In this document: positions 8,801 to 16,258 of the stretch, piece after piece
How the letters are laid out: each line of letters opens with the position of its first letter
Numbering within the stretch: the first letter of the stretch is position 1
Source of the DNA: a virus
Direction: 5' to 3' (one strand)
DNA length: 50,528 nt
Virus record (IMG/VR): IMGVR_UViG_3300044470_000406
Location: 1 to 50,528 of that record
Translations under genes and position numbers: made by a program
The notes under the pieces: generated by a model
The model's database searches: none
What the model saw: the letters and a program-made list of their open reading frames with translations, nothing else
What the model was told of the DNA's origin: nothing

Positions 8801-9571
8801 GGCGGCCTGCTCTACGGGCCCCGACCCATACAGGTAACTCTGAAGCGTGTTGCGTGGCGCGATGTTCCGCGGCTTGTAGACCAGTTGGGTGGTGTCCATG
8901 TTCACCCGAGGAATCCCTGCCCAGAGCTGCGCATAGGCCGGCGCCGGCGGCTGGGGAGTGTAGCCATTGGCGTCGATGTAGCGGCAAATCACATGGCCAG
9001 GTAATACGTCAAGCCGCGCTACGTCGCCCTTCTTAGTTCTCCGCACCCTGACCGCTGGCGCATCACAAACCAGCATGTCATCCAGCAACGGCCGCACCCA
9101 CTCTGACCAGCAATGCTCGCCATCTGGGCGCTCGAAGAACTTTGTCAGCGTCTCGATGTTCTTGTCACCACGCGCGCGCTCTTCAAGCTGGCCCTTCATC
9201 TCCCCGAACTGTATGCGCGGCTGGATCTGCCACTCCAACCCGGAAACGATATCCTTGACGTTCTCGATACACCACCAGGCGAGCGGATATTTCGCCAGTC
9301 GCTTCAGATCTTCAGCGCTGTACTCTGCGTCCGCGCGCGGCGTGTACGTCAGGTTGGTGGCGTACTGGAATGGAAACGCCAGCGGCTCACTGCCCGCCGG
9401 CGCAATCGGCCGCACCGGCTGCCCTGGATTGGGGAACAGGCTGGTGTCGATCCCTGGAATCACCTCGGATGGCGGGCGATAGATGGCATCGGAAGCAGCT
9501 TGCCCCAGGCGCGTGAGCGCGGCGGAGAGACCGCCGATGTTTCGAATTGTCGCAAGCGGAGATTTGGCCAT
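5765..9571 (-). CDS. Portal protein with intein, fused to DNA topoisomerase IB
   Basis: 1268 codons. Residues 1-368 and 762 to ~860 are the two parts of a phage portal protein (KYPLAWWCIENV, GTSPQRLLKMMNRA, then EEGTKPWATWLFR), the ring through which DNA enters the head. Residues 369-761 are an intein (separate entry). Residues ~870-1000 are a Pro/Gly-rich linker with QPRVPAGQPGGGEFGSGGG. Residues ~1005-1268 match bacterial/poxvirus-type topoisomerase IB: LPPAWTGVRINPDP, a catalytic-Arg region MGIRPGSEEDT (R1107) before YGATTLLGRHV, GKKG (K1145/K1146), KDFRT (R1203), and LGNTPTVALTSYIHP with nucleophile Y1253. ATG 9571 (MAKSPLATIRN) is chosen because it lies just past the upstream stop; no strong ribosome site is visible. 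Either splicing or the full precursor would keep the topoisomerase attached to the portal. Confidence 0.92.
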   Translation of the reverse strand: MAKSPLATIRNIGGLSAALTRLGQAASDAIYRPPSEVIPGIDTSLFPNPGQPVRPIAPAGSEPLAFPFQYATNLTYTPRADAEYSAEDLKRLAKYPLAWWCIENVKDIVSGLEWQIQPRIQFGEMKGQLEERARGDKNIETLTKFFERPDGEHCWSEWVRPLLDDMLVCDAPAVRVRRTKKGDVARLDVLPGHVICRYIDANGYTPQPPAPAYAQLWAGIPRVNMDTTQLVYKPRNIAPRNTLQSYLYGSGPVEQAAPEIEVGIKRLEFVTLNYTAGAIPGMLQVVPPGTDIKDIETAMKWMNSRLAGDLAARQQFQMAQGFNKNGADQFIQTQEKALADPFDDLHIRKICFAFGTSPQRLLKMMNRACHSADTETLTENGWKLFGDIADGEKVAQFDPITGGMEFVVPEERFLYPYSGEMVHFTSQNVDVLVTPEHNMWARQFNGRKRAWSEFRKVRAGAVKRPVKFEASAVFAGREVETFEIPAVHLGQAKLTLEQMDSIRSEVGMTQEAIGRKYGVSGPTVCLVQNRVGARNGCVRPGFTVKMDDWLEFLGYYLSEGGLSHSKRHYLLTLCQKDAANVAKIEACLSRLPFKWSRYPVQSDGVTRWNVYGKPLCEYLMRNTGGYCFDKHIPREFLKLSIRQVRILFDAMMLGDGSWVPGKEGATGSYATSSPRLRDDVQEMAFKLGYCAASAVNRGEHPGLTRIHHAMYRVNLCLREEHILWTTHNIRRENYDGPVWCFKVPTGLFVTRRNGKIAIHGNSSQSNQEAAQEEGTKPWATWLFRVFMNYILQVQMGFDGYEFGFSMETQTDPVQAATAAQIRITALMSSPNDELKALGRDPRPEPEADKLGWPTPAGWMAITQHAPEGGAMPGAPGGPGSGAPETKPVEPGAKPPKGETKPAADETPKPKALLLIEGLQKAVDWQFTPRAAAIEIRKAIAGLEDVKKNEPLDSPTDRLALLKAIEGLEWLAKYSDDQPRVPAGQPGGGEFGSGGGSSALVSAPENRKDWPAHIQELKLPPAWTGVRINPDPKAALQAIGKDAKGRDQYVYSKEFQDSQSAAKFARIQELDSKFDKIRAENDANLRSADGRTAEHAECASLVMSMGIRPGSEEDTRAKVQAYGATTLLGRHVVQEGEQTYLRFTGKKGVNINLPVSDSKIAGMIRDRAAAAGPDGQLFPHVSGTSLLEYTHQFDGGGFKTKDFRTLLGTREAAIKLGSMRAPSTQKEYVKAVRAVAEHVSSRLGNTPTVALTSYIHPAVFAPWRARLAA
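7289..8467 (-). mobile_element. Intein with LAGLIDADG homing endonuclease in the portal gene
   Basis: 393 residues, codons 369-761 of the portal. N-terminal splicing block begins with Cys1 (CHSADTETLTENGW..GD) and block B has VLVTPEHNM. The endonuclease core has two LAGLIDADG-type helices (LEFLGYYLSEGG and LFDAMMLGDGSW). Before it, near intein residues 127-162, is a helix-turn-helix segment (TQEAIGRKYGVSGPTV). The C-terminal block is VWCFKVPTGLFVTRRNG..IHGN, followed by +1 Ser. The penultimate residue is Gly, not the usual His, a known natural variant. The insertion point is the conserved portal motif MNRA|S, a typical intein site choice. Confidence 0.93.
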
Positions 9572-9596
9572 GAGGTGATTCCAGGGTTTAGCGCCG

Positions 9597-9941
9597 TCAG
9601 TATAGGTCTGGCATTTGCTTCGGGATCGCGATTTCAAGTGAAGCGCCTCCCGTGAGCGGATATTGCGCCTGCTCAACGGTTATCGCTATGTGATCTCCGG
9701 TCACCGGGATGGCCCCGCAACCGGGATAAACGGTGATGAACAGGGACACCGGGAAGTGCTGCTCGCCCCACTCTCCAACGGCGCGCACCTCGACAACTTC
9801 GCTCGCTGCTTGCTGCGGGTCAGTCATCGCGCGCGGGTTCGCGTTTTGGTCTACCAGCCTATGCTGATCGTAGTCCCACTTCTTGATTTCCGCCCTGATG
9901 ACGCGGGCCACCAGTTTGATCTTGCTGCTTTCGTTTTGCAT
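9597..9941 (-). CDS. Phage protein of unknown function (114 aa)
   Basis: Starts MQNESSKIKLVARVIRAEIK at ATG 9941, with AAGGAG 6 nt upstream. Predicted beta-rich C-terminal half (FPVSLFITVYPG, ITVEQAQYPLTG). Ends 25 nt before the portal start, so it is co-transcribed with it. No family recognised; a head-assembly or DNA-packaging accessory role is only suggested by position. Confidence 0.75.
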   Translation of the reverse strand: MQNESSKIKLVARVIRAEIKKWDYDQHRLVDQNANPRAMTDPQQAASEVVEVRAVGEWGEQHFPVSLFITVYPGCGAIPVTGDHIAITVEQAQYPLTGGASLEIAIPKQMPDLY

Positions 9942-10041
9942 TGGCTTCTCCTTGTTTGGTCCCGCCTGAATAGGTCGGGCCGATAATGCCATTATGAATT
10001 ACCGAACAGGCCGTGCGGGACTCTGAGCGGCCCCTGGCGGC

Positions 10042-10146
10042 TCAGCGGCTAAGGTCGCTGTGCGCCGCCGGCTCGACCACGGCCTGCTGGGATCGTTGCG
10101 GGGCGGGTACTTCCAACTTATGGGGCGCGCACCTTAGCGCCGTCAT
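10042..10146 (-). CDS. Possible small ORF (34 aa)
   Basis: In the 236-nt gap between two well-supported minus-strand genes there is an ATG-to-TGA frame encoding MTALRCAPHKLEVPAPQRSQ and 14 further residues. The ribosome site is weak (GCGAAG). Nothing else, such as a tRNA fold, could be supported in this gap. Low confidence. Confidence 0.25.
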   Translation of the reverse strand: MTALRCAPHKLEVPAPQRSQQAVVEPAAHSDLSR

Positions 10147-10177
10147 CGGCTTCGCAAGGCTTAGCCGGTTTCCCCGC

Positions 10178-10549
10178 TTATCGCGGATCTTCAATCACGC
10201 ACTGGAGTTCGGTGGCTGCGAAGCGAATCACCTTGTCCAGGTATTCGGAGAAGTCTTCCTTGCTCAATGTGGCGGTGGAGCGCGCGAACTCCCTGCCGTC
10301 CTTCTCCGTTTTCAGGAACATGAAGCGGAAAATCTCGTGTGCCTCTTCGGTCGAATAACCCGTCGCTTCCGCAATCGCGTTCAGCACCGGCCCGCGATAG
10401 AAGCGGCGCTGCGCATCAGTGTGCCGCGCCTTGAATGGCTCAATCTCAATTGCGACTCTCTGGCCTTCCAGCGTCCGGATGAACTCAGCCACCCGCTGCG
10501 GATCGTACCAAAGGGCCTTGCCGTCGCGTATCTCAGCCGAAAATCTCAC
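10178..10549 (-). CDS. Small phage protein, NinB-like in outline
   Basis: 123 aa. The pattern RRFYRGPVLNAIAEATGYSTEEAHEIF, then STATLSKEDFSEYLDKV, then a C-terminal IEDPR resembles phage proteins grouped with NinB-type recombination factors (YxxG..iae..G...ee.H, ST..ls..ef..yi). That would make it a single-strand DNA-associated recombination mediator, but its place among head genes is unusual for such a role. Overlaps the upstream gene's stop by 4 nt. Confidence 0.7.
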   Translation of the reverse strand: MRFSAEIRDGKALWYDPQRVAEFIRTLEGQRVAIEIEPFKARHTDAQRRFYRGPVLNAIAEATGYSTEEAHEIFRFMFLKTEKDGREFARSTATLSKEDFSEYLDKVIRFAATELQCVIEDPR

Positions 10550-10965
10550 TTGTGAATCACACCAAAGTAGAAGGTTATGAGGGCCGACAGGATCGAGACT
10601 GCCAGGGTTAGTAGAAATTGCCCCTGTGATGCTTTCCCTGCAATCTCCGCGCGCCGCCCGTCGAGTTCGGACTTAAACTCCCGCAACGCTCGAAGATCAA
10701 CTTCAACCCTCTTTTGGTATTGCTCGTGTTCGACCCGAGTGAACGCTCCGCCCTGCAAATCCCGCATGGCGTCCCTGAAATTGTTCAGAGTCTCCATCCG
10801 CTTGTCGAGCGCGGCCCCTTCGGTCTCCAGCCGCTTGTCGAGCGCGGCCAGGTTCGCGTGGATCAATTCCTTGAGAGCAAGAACATCCCGGTCCTGTCGC
10901 GCCGTGCGCTCTGCGCAGTGAATTTCGAAATGCTCGCGAAGCGTGACTTCTTCAAGCCGATTCAT
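10546..10965 (-). CDS. Coiled-coil protein with C-terminal membrane anchor
   Basis: 139 aa. Starts at ATG 10965 (MNRLEEVTLREHFE) with AAGGTG 7 nt upstream. Long charged helices with repeated LDKR(L/M)ET units (residues ~40-60), then a single hydrophobic C-terminal helix (FLLTLAVSILSALITFYFGV). The layout resembles small phage membrane proteins near lysis genes, but no endolysin is in the window, so the function is open. Confidence 0.75.
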   Translation of the reverse strand: MNRLEEVTLREHFEIHCAERTARQDRDVLALKELIHANLAALDKRLETEGAALDKRMETLNNFRDAMRDLQGGAFTRVEHEQYQKRVEVDLRALREFKSELDGRRAEIAGKASQGQFLLTLAVSILSALITFYFGVIHK

Positions 10966-10985
10966 GTCGTTCACCTTGTCACCCC

Positions 10986-11417
10986 TTAGCGCGGATTCTC
11001 TAGATTCTCGATCCTGTAGTTGGCCCGCTCTGCGTGCTGGGCGGCCGTGCGCGCAACGCTATCGATACCGTCCAGCCTGCGGTCAACTTCCTTTTCGCGC
11101 TGGGCGCATTGCGCCGTGGGGACAAACGCCTCGCGCGCGGCTTTGCTGCCCCGCTCGTATGACTCGGCTATCTGAAGCGCCGTGTCGGCCGGCAGCGAAC
11201 TGATCTGCTGCGCCAGCGTCGCAAAGCGCCCCTCAACGCTCACGCGAAAATCCGCCGCCATTTTCTCCGAGGCGTCCGACCTTTTCGTGATCGCGGAAAA
11301 CTGTTTCTGCATGTAGATCCAGATTCCGCCGAGTATCCCCGATAGGCCAATGAACGTCAGGTTATAGAACACCTGCTGATTGTCCGCGGTGGCCGCATTG
11401 GCGAGTTGGGCGAGCAT
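10986..11417 (-). CDS. Membrane-anchored coiled-coil protein
   Basis: 143 aa from ATG 11417 (MLAQLANAATADNQQVF), 4 nt after the upstream stop. One transmembrane helix near residues 20-38 (LTFIGLSGILGGIWIYM), then a soluble coiled-coil tail with one Cys near the middle. The topology mirrors the next gene (anchor at the other end), so the two may interact across or along the membrane, as holin/spanin-type pairs do; this is inference. Confidence 0.72.
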   Translation of the reverse strand: MLAQLANAATADNQQVFYNLTFIGLSGILGGIWIYMQKQFSAITKRSDASEKMAADFRVSVEGRFATLAQQISSLPADTALQIAESYERGSKAAREAFVPTAQCAQREKEVDRRLDGIDSVARTAAQHAERANYRIENLENPR

Positions 11418-11421
11418 AGCT

Positions 11422-13413
11422 TTAGAGTCCCTTGCATAACCCGGCGAACTCATCCACCTGCCGGGTGGACTCGGAAATCATCCGCTCAAGACCTTCTCGC
11501 GCCGTCGGCAGTGTTTCCACCGCGCGCGCCCAATCTTCCATTCCCCAGGCAATCCCGTTCAGCGGGCCGCCCTGGTCCGCCTCAACTTGCTCGCGCGTCC
11601 GCACTCCATCCGGCACCACCAGCGTCGGGCAGCCGCACAACGCCGCCAGTGTGCTCAGCATCGTGGCGTGGTCGTAGCAGATGAACCTCTCGTGCCGGTT
11701 GAACACCGAGATCAGGTAATCGTCCTTGCCGCGCCGGTCGTAATCGTCAATACAAAGCGCATCAGCCGGGTGCTGATCCAGAACCTTGCCAGTCCCTTTG
11801 CGCACAGCGTAGCAGGTTCCACGCCGCGGTCCACCCATGTCCTTGAATGCCGAGTAGTCCCGCCAGACCGTCAGCAGGCCGCCTACGCGATGCGCCGGCG
11901 TAACCGGCGTCCGGTACGCCTCCGACCAGAGCATCAGCAGGTCGTCCGCCCCATACACCCCGTCGCCACCCAGTAGCCCGGGGATGTTCAGTATCCACCG
12001 CACCACACGCTGCGCTTGGAAGGGGTTGCCGCAAACGATCTCCGGGTAGATGGCAATCTCATCTTCGTCCACCACAGTGCGCCGGTCTGTTGGCTCGCCC
12101 AGCCAGCCTGGCGCCGTGCGCTTGCAGGTTATCCGCGCCTCATGCCCCAGGGCCGCCAGCCGATCCGCCAGACGGTGCAGCGCCAGGCCGCCGCCGCTTG
12201 CCGTGGAGTAGTCCCAGCCCCAGATCAAGAAACGCAGTGGCTTCGAACCCCCTTCGAATCCCACCGCGCGCCCTACCCGCAGTTGTGCGCTCTCCGCGGC
12301 CGTCCGGTACGCCTCTTCCCAGAGCCCGACGTTGCGCTCCATATTGCGTTCCGCCAGCACCCACTCGCGCTGCCACTTCACCAGCGCCTGCCGGTCGCTA
12401 TCGATCAACGCCACCAGTGCATTCGCCCACGCGCCCCGGTTGTTCTTCGCGGTGACTGGCACTTCTCTATCATACGGCGGAACGCGCGATGCCAGCGTGG
12501 CGGCGCCCACCATGCTGTACTCGTAGTGCTTCAAAACGCTCTTGCATCGGTTGAACTCCGAGTCCAACAGCGGCGCCAGCCCGATGTCCAGGTCCAGCGC
12601 AGCGAGCGCCGCGGCGTGTTCCCGCACGTCCATCACGAACGGGTGAAACTCGATCTTCAAGCCGCACTCGCGAATGCGCTGCAACAGCCACCGGAAGTCC
12701 ATCGCGAACGGCGAATCGACGAACGGCTGCCCGTGTTGCTCTGCCAGCCAGCGGTACTTGTCTTCCAACCCGCCGCCGTCCGGGATTCCCTCAGCGCTGA
12801 GCAAGCCCTGCACCACGAAGGTGAACGGCCGCCGCTTCTGCGCATCTCGCACCGCCGGAATGATCTTCCCCAGGTCGTTCAGGTGGCTCGATCCGCCGGA
12901 CCATCCTACCCGTAGGCCAGGGTCACCAGCGGGGCGTGGCGGCCTCAGCGCCGCGGCCGTGGGCCATTCCTCGGGGTCAACGCTATTCGGCAGCACAAAC
13001 ACGTCGCGCCAGCGCGGCAATCCAGCCTGTTCCCGTTGTTCGAACAGCCGATCCGCCAGGTGCGGGGTGGTGGTGGTCACCACATCCGCCTGCTCTAGCA
13101 GGTAGTCGTAGCGCCCCAACCGGACCTTTGCACTCCAGTATGCCGGGTTGCTGGCAGACACCGCATCCAGCGCATCGTCCGTCTCGAACACGATGCCGAT
13201 TCCGTTGGCCTTGCACCATGGCACCGCGTCTTCCATGTCCTTCGCATCCATCCGGAAGAACACCACCACATCCGGGAGATAATGTTCGGGTGCGCATCCG
13301 CCATCCCCGAAGAACCGCACTTCGTGCCCGCGCCGCGCTAGGTACTTCGCTGGAATGAGCGCCCGCCATTTGGCTGGACCCTCGTTCTGCTGGGTGACGA
13401 AGAAGAGCTTCAT
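11422..13413 (-). CDS. Two-domain GT4-like glycosyltransferase
   Basis: 663 aa from ATG 13413 (MKLFFVTQQNEGPAKWRAL); in-frame upstream starts to 13521 exist but add a non-conserved extension. Two GT-B-like halves are visible, each opening with a Rossmann strand: MKLFFVT near residue 1 and LRFLIWGWD near residue 400 with a Gly-rich loop (SGGGLALHRLADRLAALGHEA). The first half has VGWSGGSSH and a DIGLAPL segment, typical of GT4 sugar-nucleotide sites. It probably transfers sugars to host surface polymer or virion proteins. A glycosyltransferase inside a head-gene operon suggests glycosylation of virion or fibre parts, or surface conversion. Confidence 0.8.
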   Translation of the reverse strand: MKLFFVTQQNEGPAKWRALIPAKYLARRGHEVRFFGDGGCAPEHYLPDVVVFFRMDAKDMEDAVPWCKANGIGIVFETDDALDAVSASNPAYWSAKVRLGRYDYLLEQADVVTTTTPHLADRLFEQREQAGLPRWRDVFVLPNSVDPEEWPTAAALRPPRPAGDPGLRVGWSGGSSHLNDLGKIIPAVRDAQKRRPFTFVVQGLLSAEGIPDGGGLEDKYRWLAEQHGQPFVDSPFAMDFRWLLQRIRECGLKIEFHPFVMDVREHAAALAALDLDIGLAPLLDSEFNRCKSVLKHYEYSMVGAATLASRVPPYDREVPVTAKNNRGAWANALVALIDSDRQALVKWQREWVLAERNMERNVGLWEEAYRTAAESAQLRVGRAVGFEGGSKPLRFLIWGWDYSTASGGGLALHRLADRLAALGHEARITCKRTAPGWLGEPTDRRTVVDEDEIAIYPEIVCGNPFQAQRVVRWILNIPGLLGGDGVYGADDLLMLWSEAYRTPVTPAHRVGGLLTVWRDYSAFKDMGGPRRGTCYAVRKGTGKVLDQHPADALCIDDYDRRGKDDYLISVFNRHERFICYDHATMLSTLAALCGCPTLVVPDGVRTREQVEADQGGPLNGIAWGMEDWARAVETLPTAREGLERMISESTRQVDEFAGLCKGL

Positions 13414-13581
13414 GCTGTTGAAGAAAACCTGCCCTTGGGATGCTTGTCTTTCCATCCCATGCCCGGTGTTCCGGGTAAACTCTAAAGCTGAGAGAGAAGT
13501 CTTGGTTCTGACCGACGCCATCCCAACTTTGCGCCAGTCTCAGGCTCTTTACCCTACGGGATGCCCCCGCAGGAGGCCCCG

Positions 13582-13716
13582 TTAGCGGTTTCCCACCGGG
13601 TTCCCAATTTGTCTCATTCCGACCCTCTCAGCAACTGGTTGCAACGGTGCGCATCTACGCTTGTGTCGAGGACCCGCTGCTCGCGGCGCAAGACTCCCGC
13701 CGCATCCTGAAGTCAC
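13582..13716 (-). CDS. Small protein (44 aa), coupled to upstream gene
   Basis: GTG start overlaps the upstream TGA (GTGA) and has GGAGG 8 nt before it, embedded in the upstream coding sequence. Short basic protein with three Cys (GCGG and RRCAPL). No family recognised. Support comes from coupling and ribosome site only. Confidence 0.45.
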   Translation of the reverse strand: MTSGCGGSLAPRAAGPRHKRRCAPLQPVAERVGMRQIGNPVGNR

Positions 13717-14453
13717 CGGATTACCTCCGGCGATACAGATCTTGCAATTGAAATCAAAAGGTCTCGGAAAGCTATGGGGGTTTCCAGGCGCTCTCGATGA
13801 GACAGCCTCTGGCACACGCCGGTCTTTATCGCGCGGCGGCGCTCTTCTGCAGAATGGTATCCGTCTTCCAGCCTGATCCTACTGGTTCCCTTTCCCCATC
13901 TCAGGGACGGCAGCTCGGCGTGACAGGCATAAAGCCATGTGGCTTTTTGGGCTCGATGCCCGTAGTGTTCTTGATCGACGCAGCAGGTCCATCCGCCTTC
14001 GAAGTCCGCGCTGATCCACCAACCCACTCGGTAGGGACGGTTCAGGCCAAACGCTTCCCATGCTGATGACGCTGCCGGATGCTCAAGTACGCCGCCCCAT
14101 CTTCGTACAGAGGCAAGCGCCGAGGCGAAACACCCTTCGTCGTCTCCCTTGATCCGGCGCACGCGCGCCGATGGTCCCCCGCTCCAGTACCGGCCCCAAC
14201 GCTCACACGGAGGATGGGCCACTACGGGATAAGGGCCTGGATACGTGCGGGCATCACGGGACATGTCCCACAGATCCACACCTGGGACACCGAGGTATGG
14301 GCCTTTCGGCAGAACGAACAAGGCGGCGATTGGTATAAGGTTTTGGTCCACCGTCGTCACACGGTGTCGCGGGGTGGCCGATGGTGACGCACCGGCCAGT
14401 GGCCCCCGCAACGATTCCAAACTCAGTCTACACCGGGTCGGGGAGGATTGCAA
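13713..14453 (-). CDS. Conserved phage protein with HPPCxRWG motif
   Basis: Up to 246 codons. The conserved core runs from VLPKGPY through VVAHPPCERWGRYWSGG, GGVLEHPAASSAW, and YGHRAQKATWLYA to a final TPIAFRDLLISIA. I recall similar hypothetical proteins in many phages; HPPC is reminiscent of the PC motif of C5-cytosine methyltransferases, but no SAM-binding FxGxG loop is seen, so activity is not claimed. The start is uncertain: the frame opens with TTG at 14453 overlapping the upstream gene; later TTG/GTG codons are also possible. Confidence 0.75.
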   Translation of the reverse strand: MQSSPTRCRLSLESLRGPLAGASPSATPRHRVTTVDQNLIPIAALFVLPKGPYLGVPGVDLWDMSRDARTYPGPYPVVAHPPCERWGRYWSGGPSARVRRIKGDDEGCFASALASVRRWGGVLEHPAASSAWEAFGLNRPYRVGWWISADFEGGWTCCVDQEHYGHRAQKATWLYACHAELPSLRWGKGTSRIRLEDGYHSAEERRRAIKTGVCQRLSHRERLETPIAFRDLLISIARSVSPEVIR

Positions 14454-14845
14454 GGGAAAATTGCAACCGCCCCCGCCTTCACATACCGGTAAGCCGCCCA
14501 GCAGCGCGCCGCAATGGCCTTCAGGTCCACATCGTAGAACCGCTCGAATGCCTTGCGCCCCACCTGCCCATTCGGGAGCTTAGCGTGGCCGTCCAGTTCG
14601 TCGTGATGCCGGCGGCATAGCGGCGCCGCCTCATTGTCCGCGCCCTTCGACCCCATGCCGTTCACGGGCCCATGCGCGGGGTCCGACCGCCGGTAGTCCG
14701 AGAACTCCGTCTTCTCCAGCAGATCCACTACGCCGCGAACGCAGATACAGCAGGGCGTCCGGGTGAGCCAGTGGAGGTATGCCGCATCCCGCAGTGGCCC
14801 GCGCCGCGGCTTCGACCGCCGCTTGGGAATCGCCGTGCGCTTCAC
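14423..14845 (-). CDS. HNH-like nuclease (DUF968-like)
   Basis: 140 aa, GTG start at 14845 overlapping the upstream stop. CCIC near residue 32, DPAHG at ~56, NEAAPLCRRHHDELD with H-H metal ligands, then a helical region FERFYDVDLKAIA. This is the phage HNH-like arrangement often annotated as DUF968 or recombination nuclease. Probable metal-dependent nuclease for recombination or packaging. Basic N-terminus (KRTAIPKRRSKPRRG). Confidence 0.8.
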   Translation of the reverse strand: MKRTAIPKRRSKPRRGPLRDAAYLHWLTRTPCCICVRGVVDLLEKTEFSDYRRSDPAHGPVNGMGSKGADNEAAPLCRRHHDELDGHAKLPNGQVGRKAFERFYDVDLKAIAARCWAAYRYVKAGAVAIFPCNPPRPGVD

Positions 14846-14922
14846 TTCACCCCTCGGCTCCGCCGATCCCAGCGGCTCGGCAGTAACGCGATCAGGCGAA
14901 CGATCCGCAGGAAGATCCTCAT
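14842..14922 (-). CDS. Small membrane-like peptide (26 aa)
   Basis: MRIFLRIVRLIALLPSRWD followed by a basic tail. Its ATG overlaps the upstream stop (ATGA) and its own TGA overlaps the GTG of the next gene (GTGA), exactly the coupling used throughout this operon, which is the main reason to call it. Amphipathic or membrane-associated helix inferred. Confidence 0.55.
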   Translation of the reverse strand: MRIFLRIVRLIALLPSRWDRRSRGVK

Positions 14923-15155
14923 ATCACCGTGCCCGCCTTCACGTAGATCCCGCGGCTGCCGTGGTCGCGCGCGCATCCCGGCGCCATCTCCGCGTGCTGC
15001 GCTTCCGTCATCGCCCAACTCATCGGGGAGCCATCCACCAGCCGGAACTCCACAACACCTTCCCGCCGGCAGAACCGGCATTGCCATCCCTGCCGAATCA
15101 TGGACGGGCCAGCAACGGTCTTACTTATCTGGTTTAGCCTTGGGTAATGGGCCAT
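14919..15155 (-). CDS. Small zinc-binding protein
   Basis: 78 aa from ATG 15155, with AGAAGGG 6 nt upstream; an internal ATG at 15101 (MIRQGWQCRFCRREGVVEF) probably marks the original start before the TnpB unit arrived. CRFC and a later C...H pair form a likely zinc site. The first 18 codons from 15155 would then come from the TnpB element. The stop overlaps the next gene (ATGA). Confidence 0.7.
   Translation of the reverse strand: MAHYPRLNQISKTVAGPSMIRQGWQCRFCRREGVVEFRLVDGSPMSWAMTEAQHAEMAPGCARDHGSRGIYVKAGTVI
15093..15103. repeat. 11-bp direct repeat, left copy flanking tnpB
   Basis: CCGAATCATGG, identical to 16250-16260. It contains the start codon of the zinc-binding gene downstream of tnpB (minus-strand reading CCATGATTCGG). 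Confidence 0.75.
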
Positions 15156-15157
15156 AT

Positions 15158-16258
15158 TCACCCTTCTGCCGTAACATCGACAGCGCCCCTACCGGGCGCT
15201 AATTTCAATACGTTCAGCGCGGCGTTTAAGTCACGTCCCATCGATAGTCCGCACTGTGGGCATGTGTGCCAGCGGTCGCGCAATCCCTTCGGGACTACGG
15301 TGTCACACTGGCTGCATCGTTGGGTTGTGCCTTTGGGGTTGACTGCCACAACATAGCGACCGGCGCTTTCAGCCTTGTACGCAAGTTGAAATAGCAATTG
15401 TCCCCATGCCGCATCGAGAATGGACTTGGCGAGGAAACCCCTCACCATACTGCGAATCTTCAGGTTTTCGTGGGCGATCAGATCATACCGGCCCACCAAT
15501 TCTTTCGAGACGTGATGGCAGAAGTTCCGGCGCGCATCCGTCATGCGCTGATACGCCCTCCGCACCCGCTCCTTCGCCCGCAAACGGTTATTGCTCCCTC
15601 GCCCCTTGCGCGCCAGGTTCTTTTGCTCTCGCGCAATTCGCTCGGCGTGCTTACGGATAAAGCGAGGGTTCTGAACTTCGCTCCCGTCCGAGAGTGTGAC
15701 GAACGTAGTCAACCCGAGATCGATTCCAACTGGATTTGATATGGCAGCCTTCTCAGGAGCAGGCCCGATATCGTATATTGCACGGGCGATCCACCTATTG
15801 CCAATCCGCTTCACGATGACCTGCTTCAACGTCCCCTGGGGAGGACGATGTGCATTGAATCGGACGTGCCCAAGGTTCGGAACGAGCAACGCATCCCCGT
15901 GGATTCGTGGAGCGTTCCAGGCGAACGAATTATAGCGGAACGTCGGCCGGAACCGAGGATAGCCAGGATTCTCCCCCGACTTACAGCGTCGGAAAAACGC
16001 CTTAAACGCTCGGTCTACGCGATGTAATGGCTCGCGTTGGATTTTGGATGAGATGACAGAGAGTTGGGGGATTTTCCGAAGTCCCGCAAGCTGATGGCAT
16101 TGATGATTATAGGTGAGTCGTTCCCCGTTGATTCCCCACGCATCTCGCCTGGCCTGGAGCGCCGCATTGTAGGTATTGCAGCTATCCACAAGGATCTCCT
16201 CAAAGGCATCGCGTTGGGCCTTTGTGGGCTTCAATCGCAACTTAAATGACCGAATCAT
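15158..16258 (-). CDS. tnpB: TnpB RNA-guided nuclease (IS200/IS605-type)
   Basis: 366 aa, normal TnpB length. N-terminus MIRSFKLRLKPTKAQ is typical. The RuvC catalytic residues are all present: D180 (GIDLGL), E264 (IAHENLKI) and D343 (GRDLNAALN). The zinc ribbon is C315/C318 and C333/C336. TnpB proteins cut DNA beside a short target motif using an RNA made from the transposon's right end. No TnpA transposase is nearby. The ATG overlaps the stop of a small zinc-finger ORF (ATGA), and the next gene starts 3 nt after its stop, so it is embedded in the late operon. Confidence 0.95.
   Translation of the reverse strand: MIRSFKLRLKPTKAQRDAFEEILVDSCNTYNAALQARRDAWGINGERLTYNHQCHQLAGLRKIPQLSVISSKIQREPLHRVDRAFKAFFRRCKSGENPGYPRFRPTFRYNSFAWNAPRIHGDALLVPNLGHVRFNAHRPPQGTLKQVIVKRIGNRWIARAIYDIGPAPEKAAISNPVGIDLGLTTFVTLSDGSEVQNPRFIRKHAERIAREQKNLARKGRGSNNRLRAKERVRRAYQRMTDARRNFCHHVSKELVGRYDLIAHENLKIRSMVRGFLAKSILDAAWGQLLFQLAYKAESAGRYVVAVNPKGTTQRCSQCDTVVPKGLRDRWHTCPQCGLSMGRDLNAALNVLKLAPGRGAVDVTAEG

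Noticed and set aside
9993-10177. Possible tRNA in the gap before the 9597 gene
   Set aside because: A D-arm-like GGCTCAGCGG is present but no acceptor stem, anticodon arm or proper T-loop could be paired on either strand.
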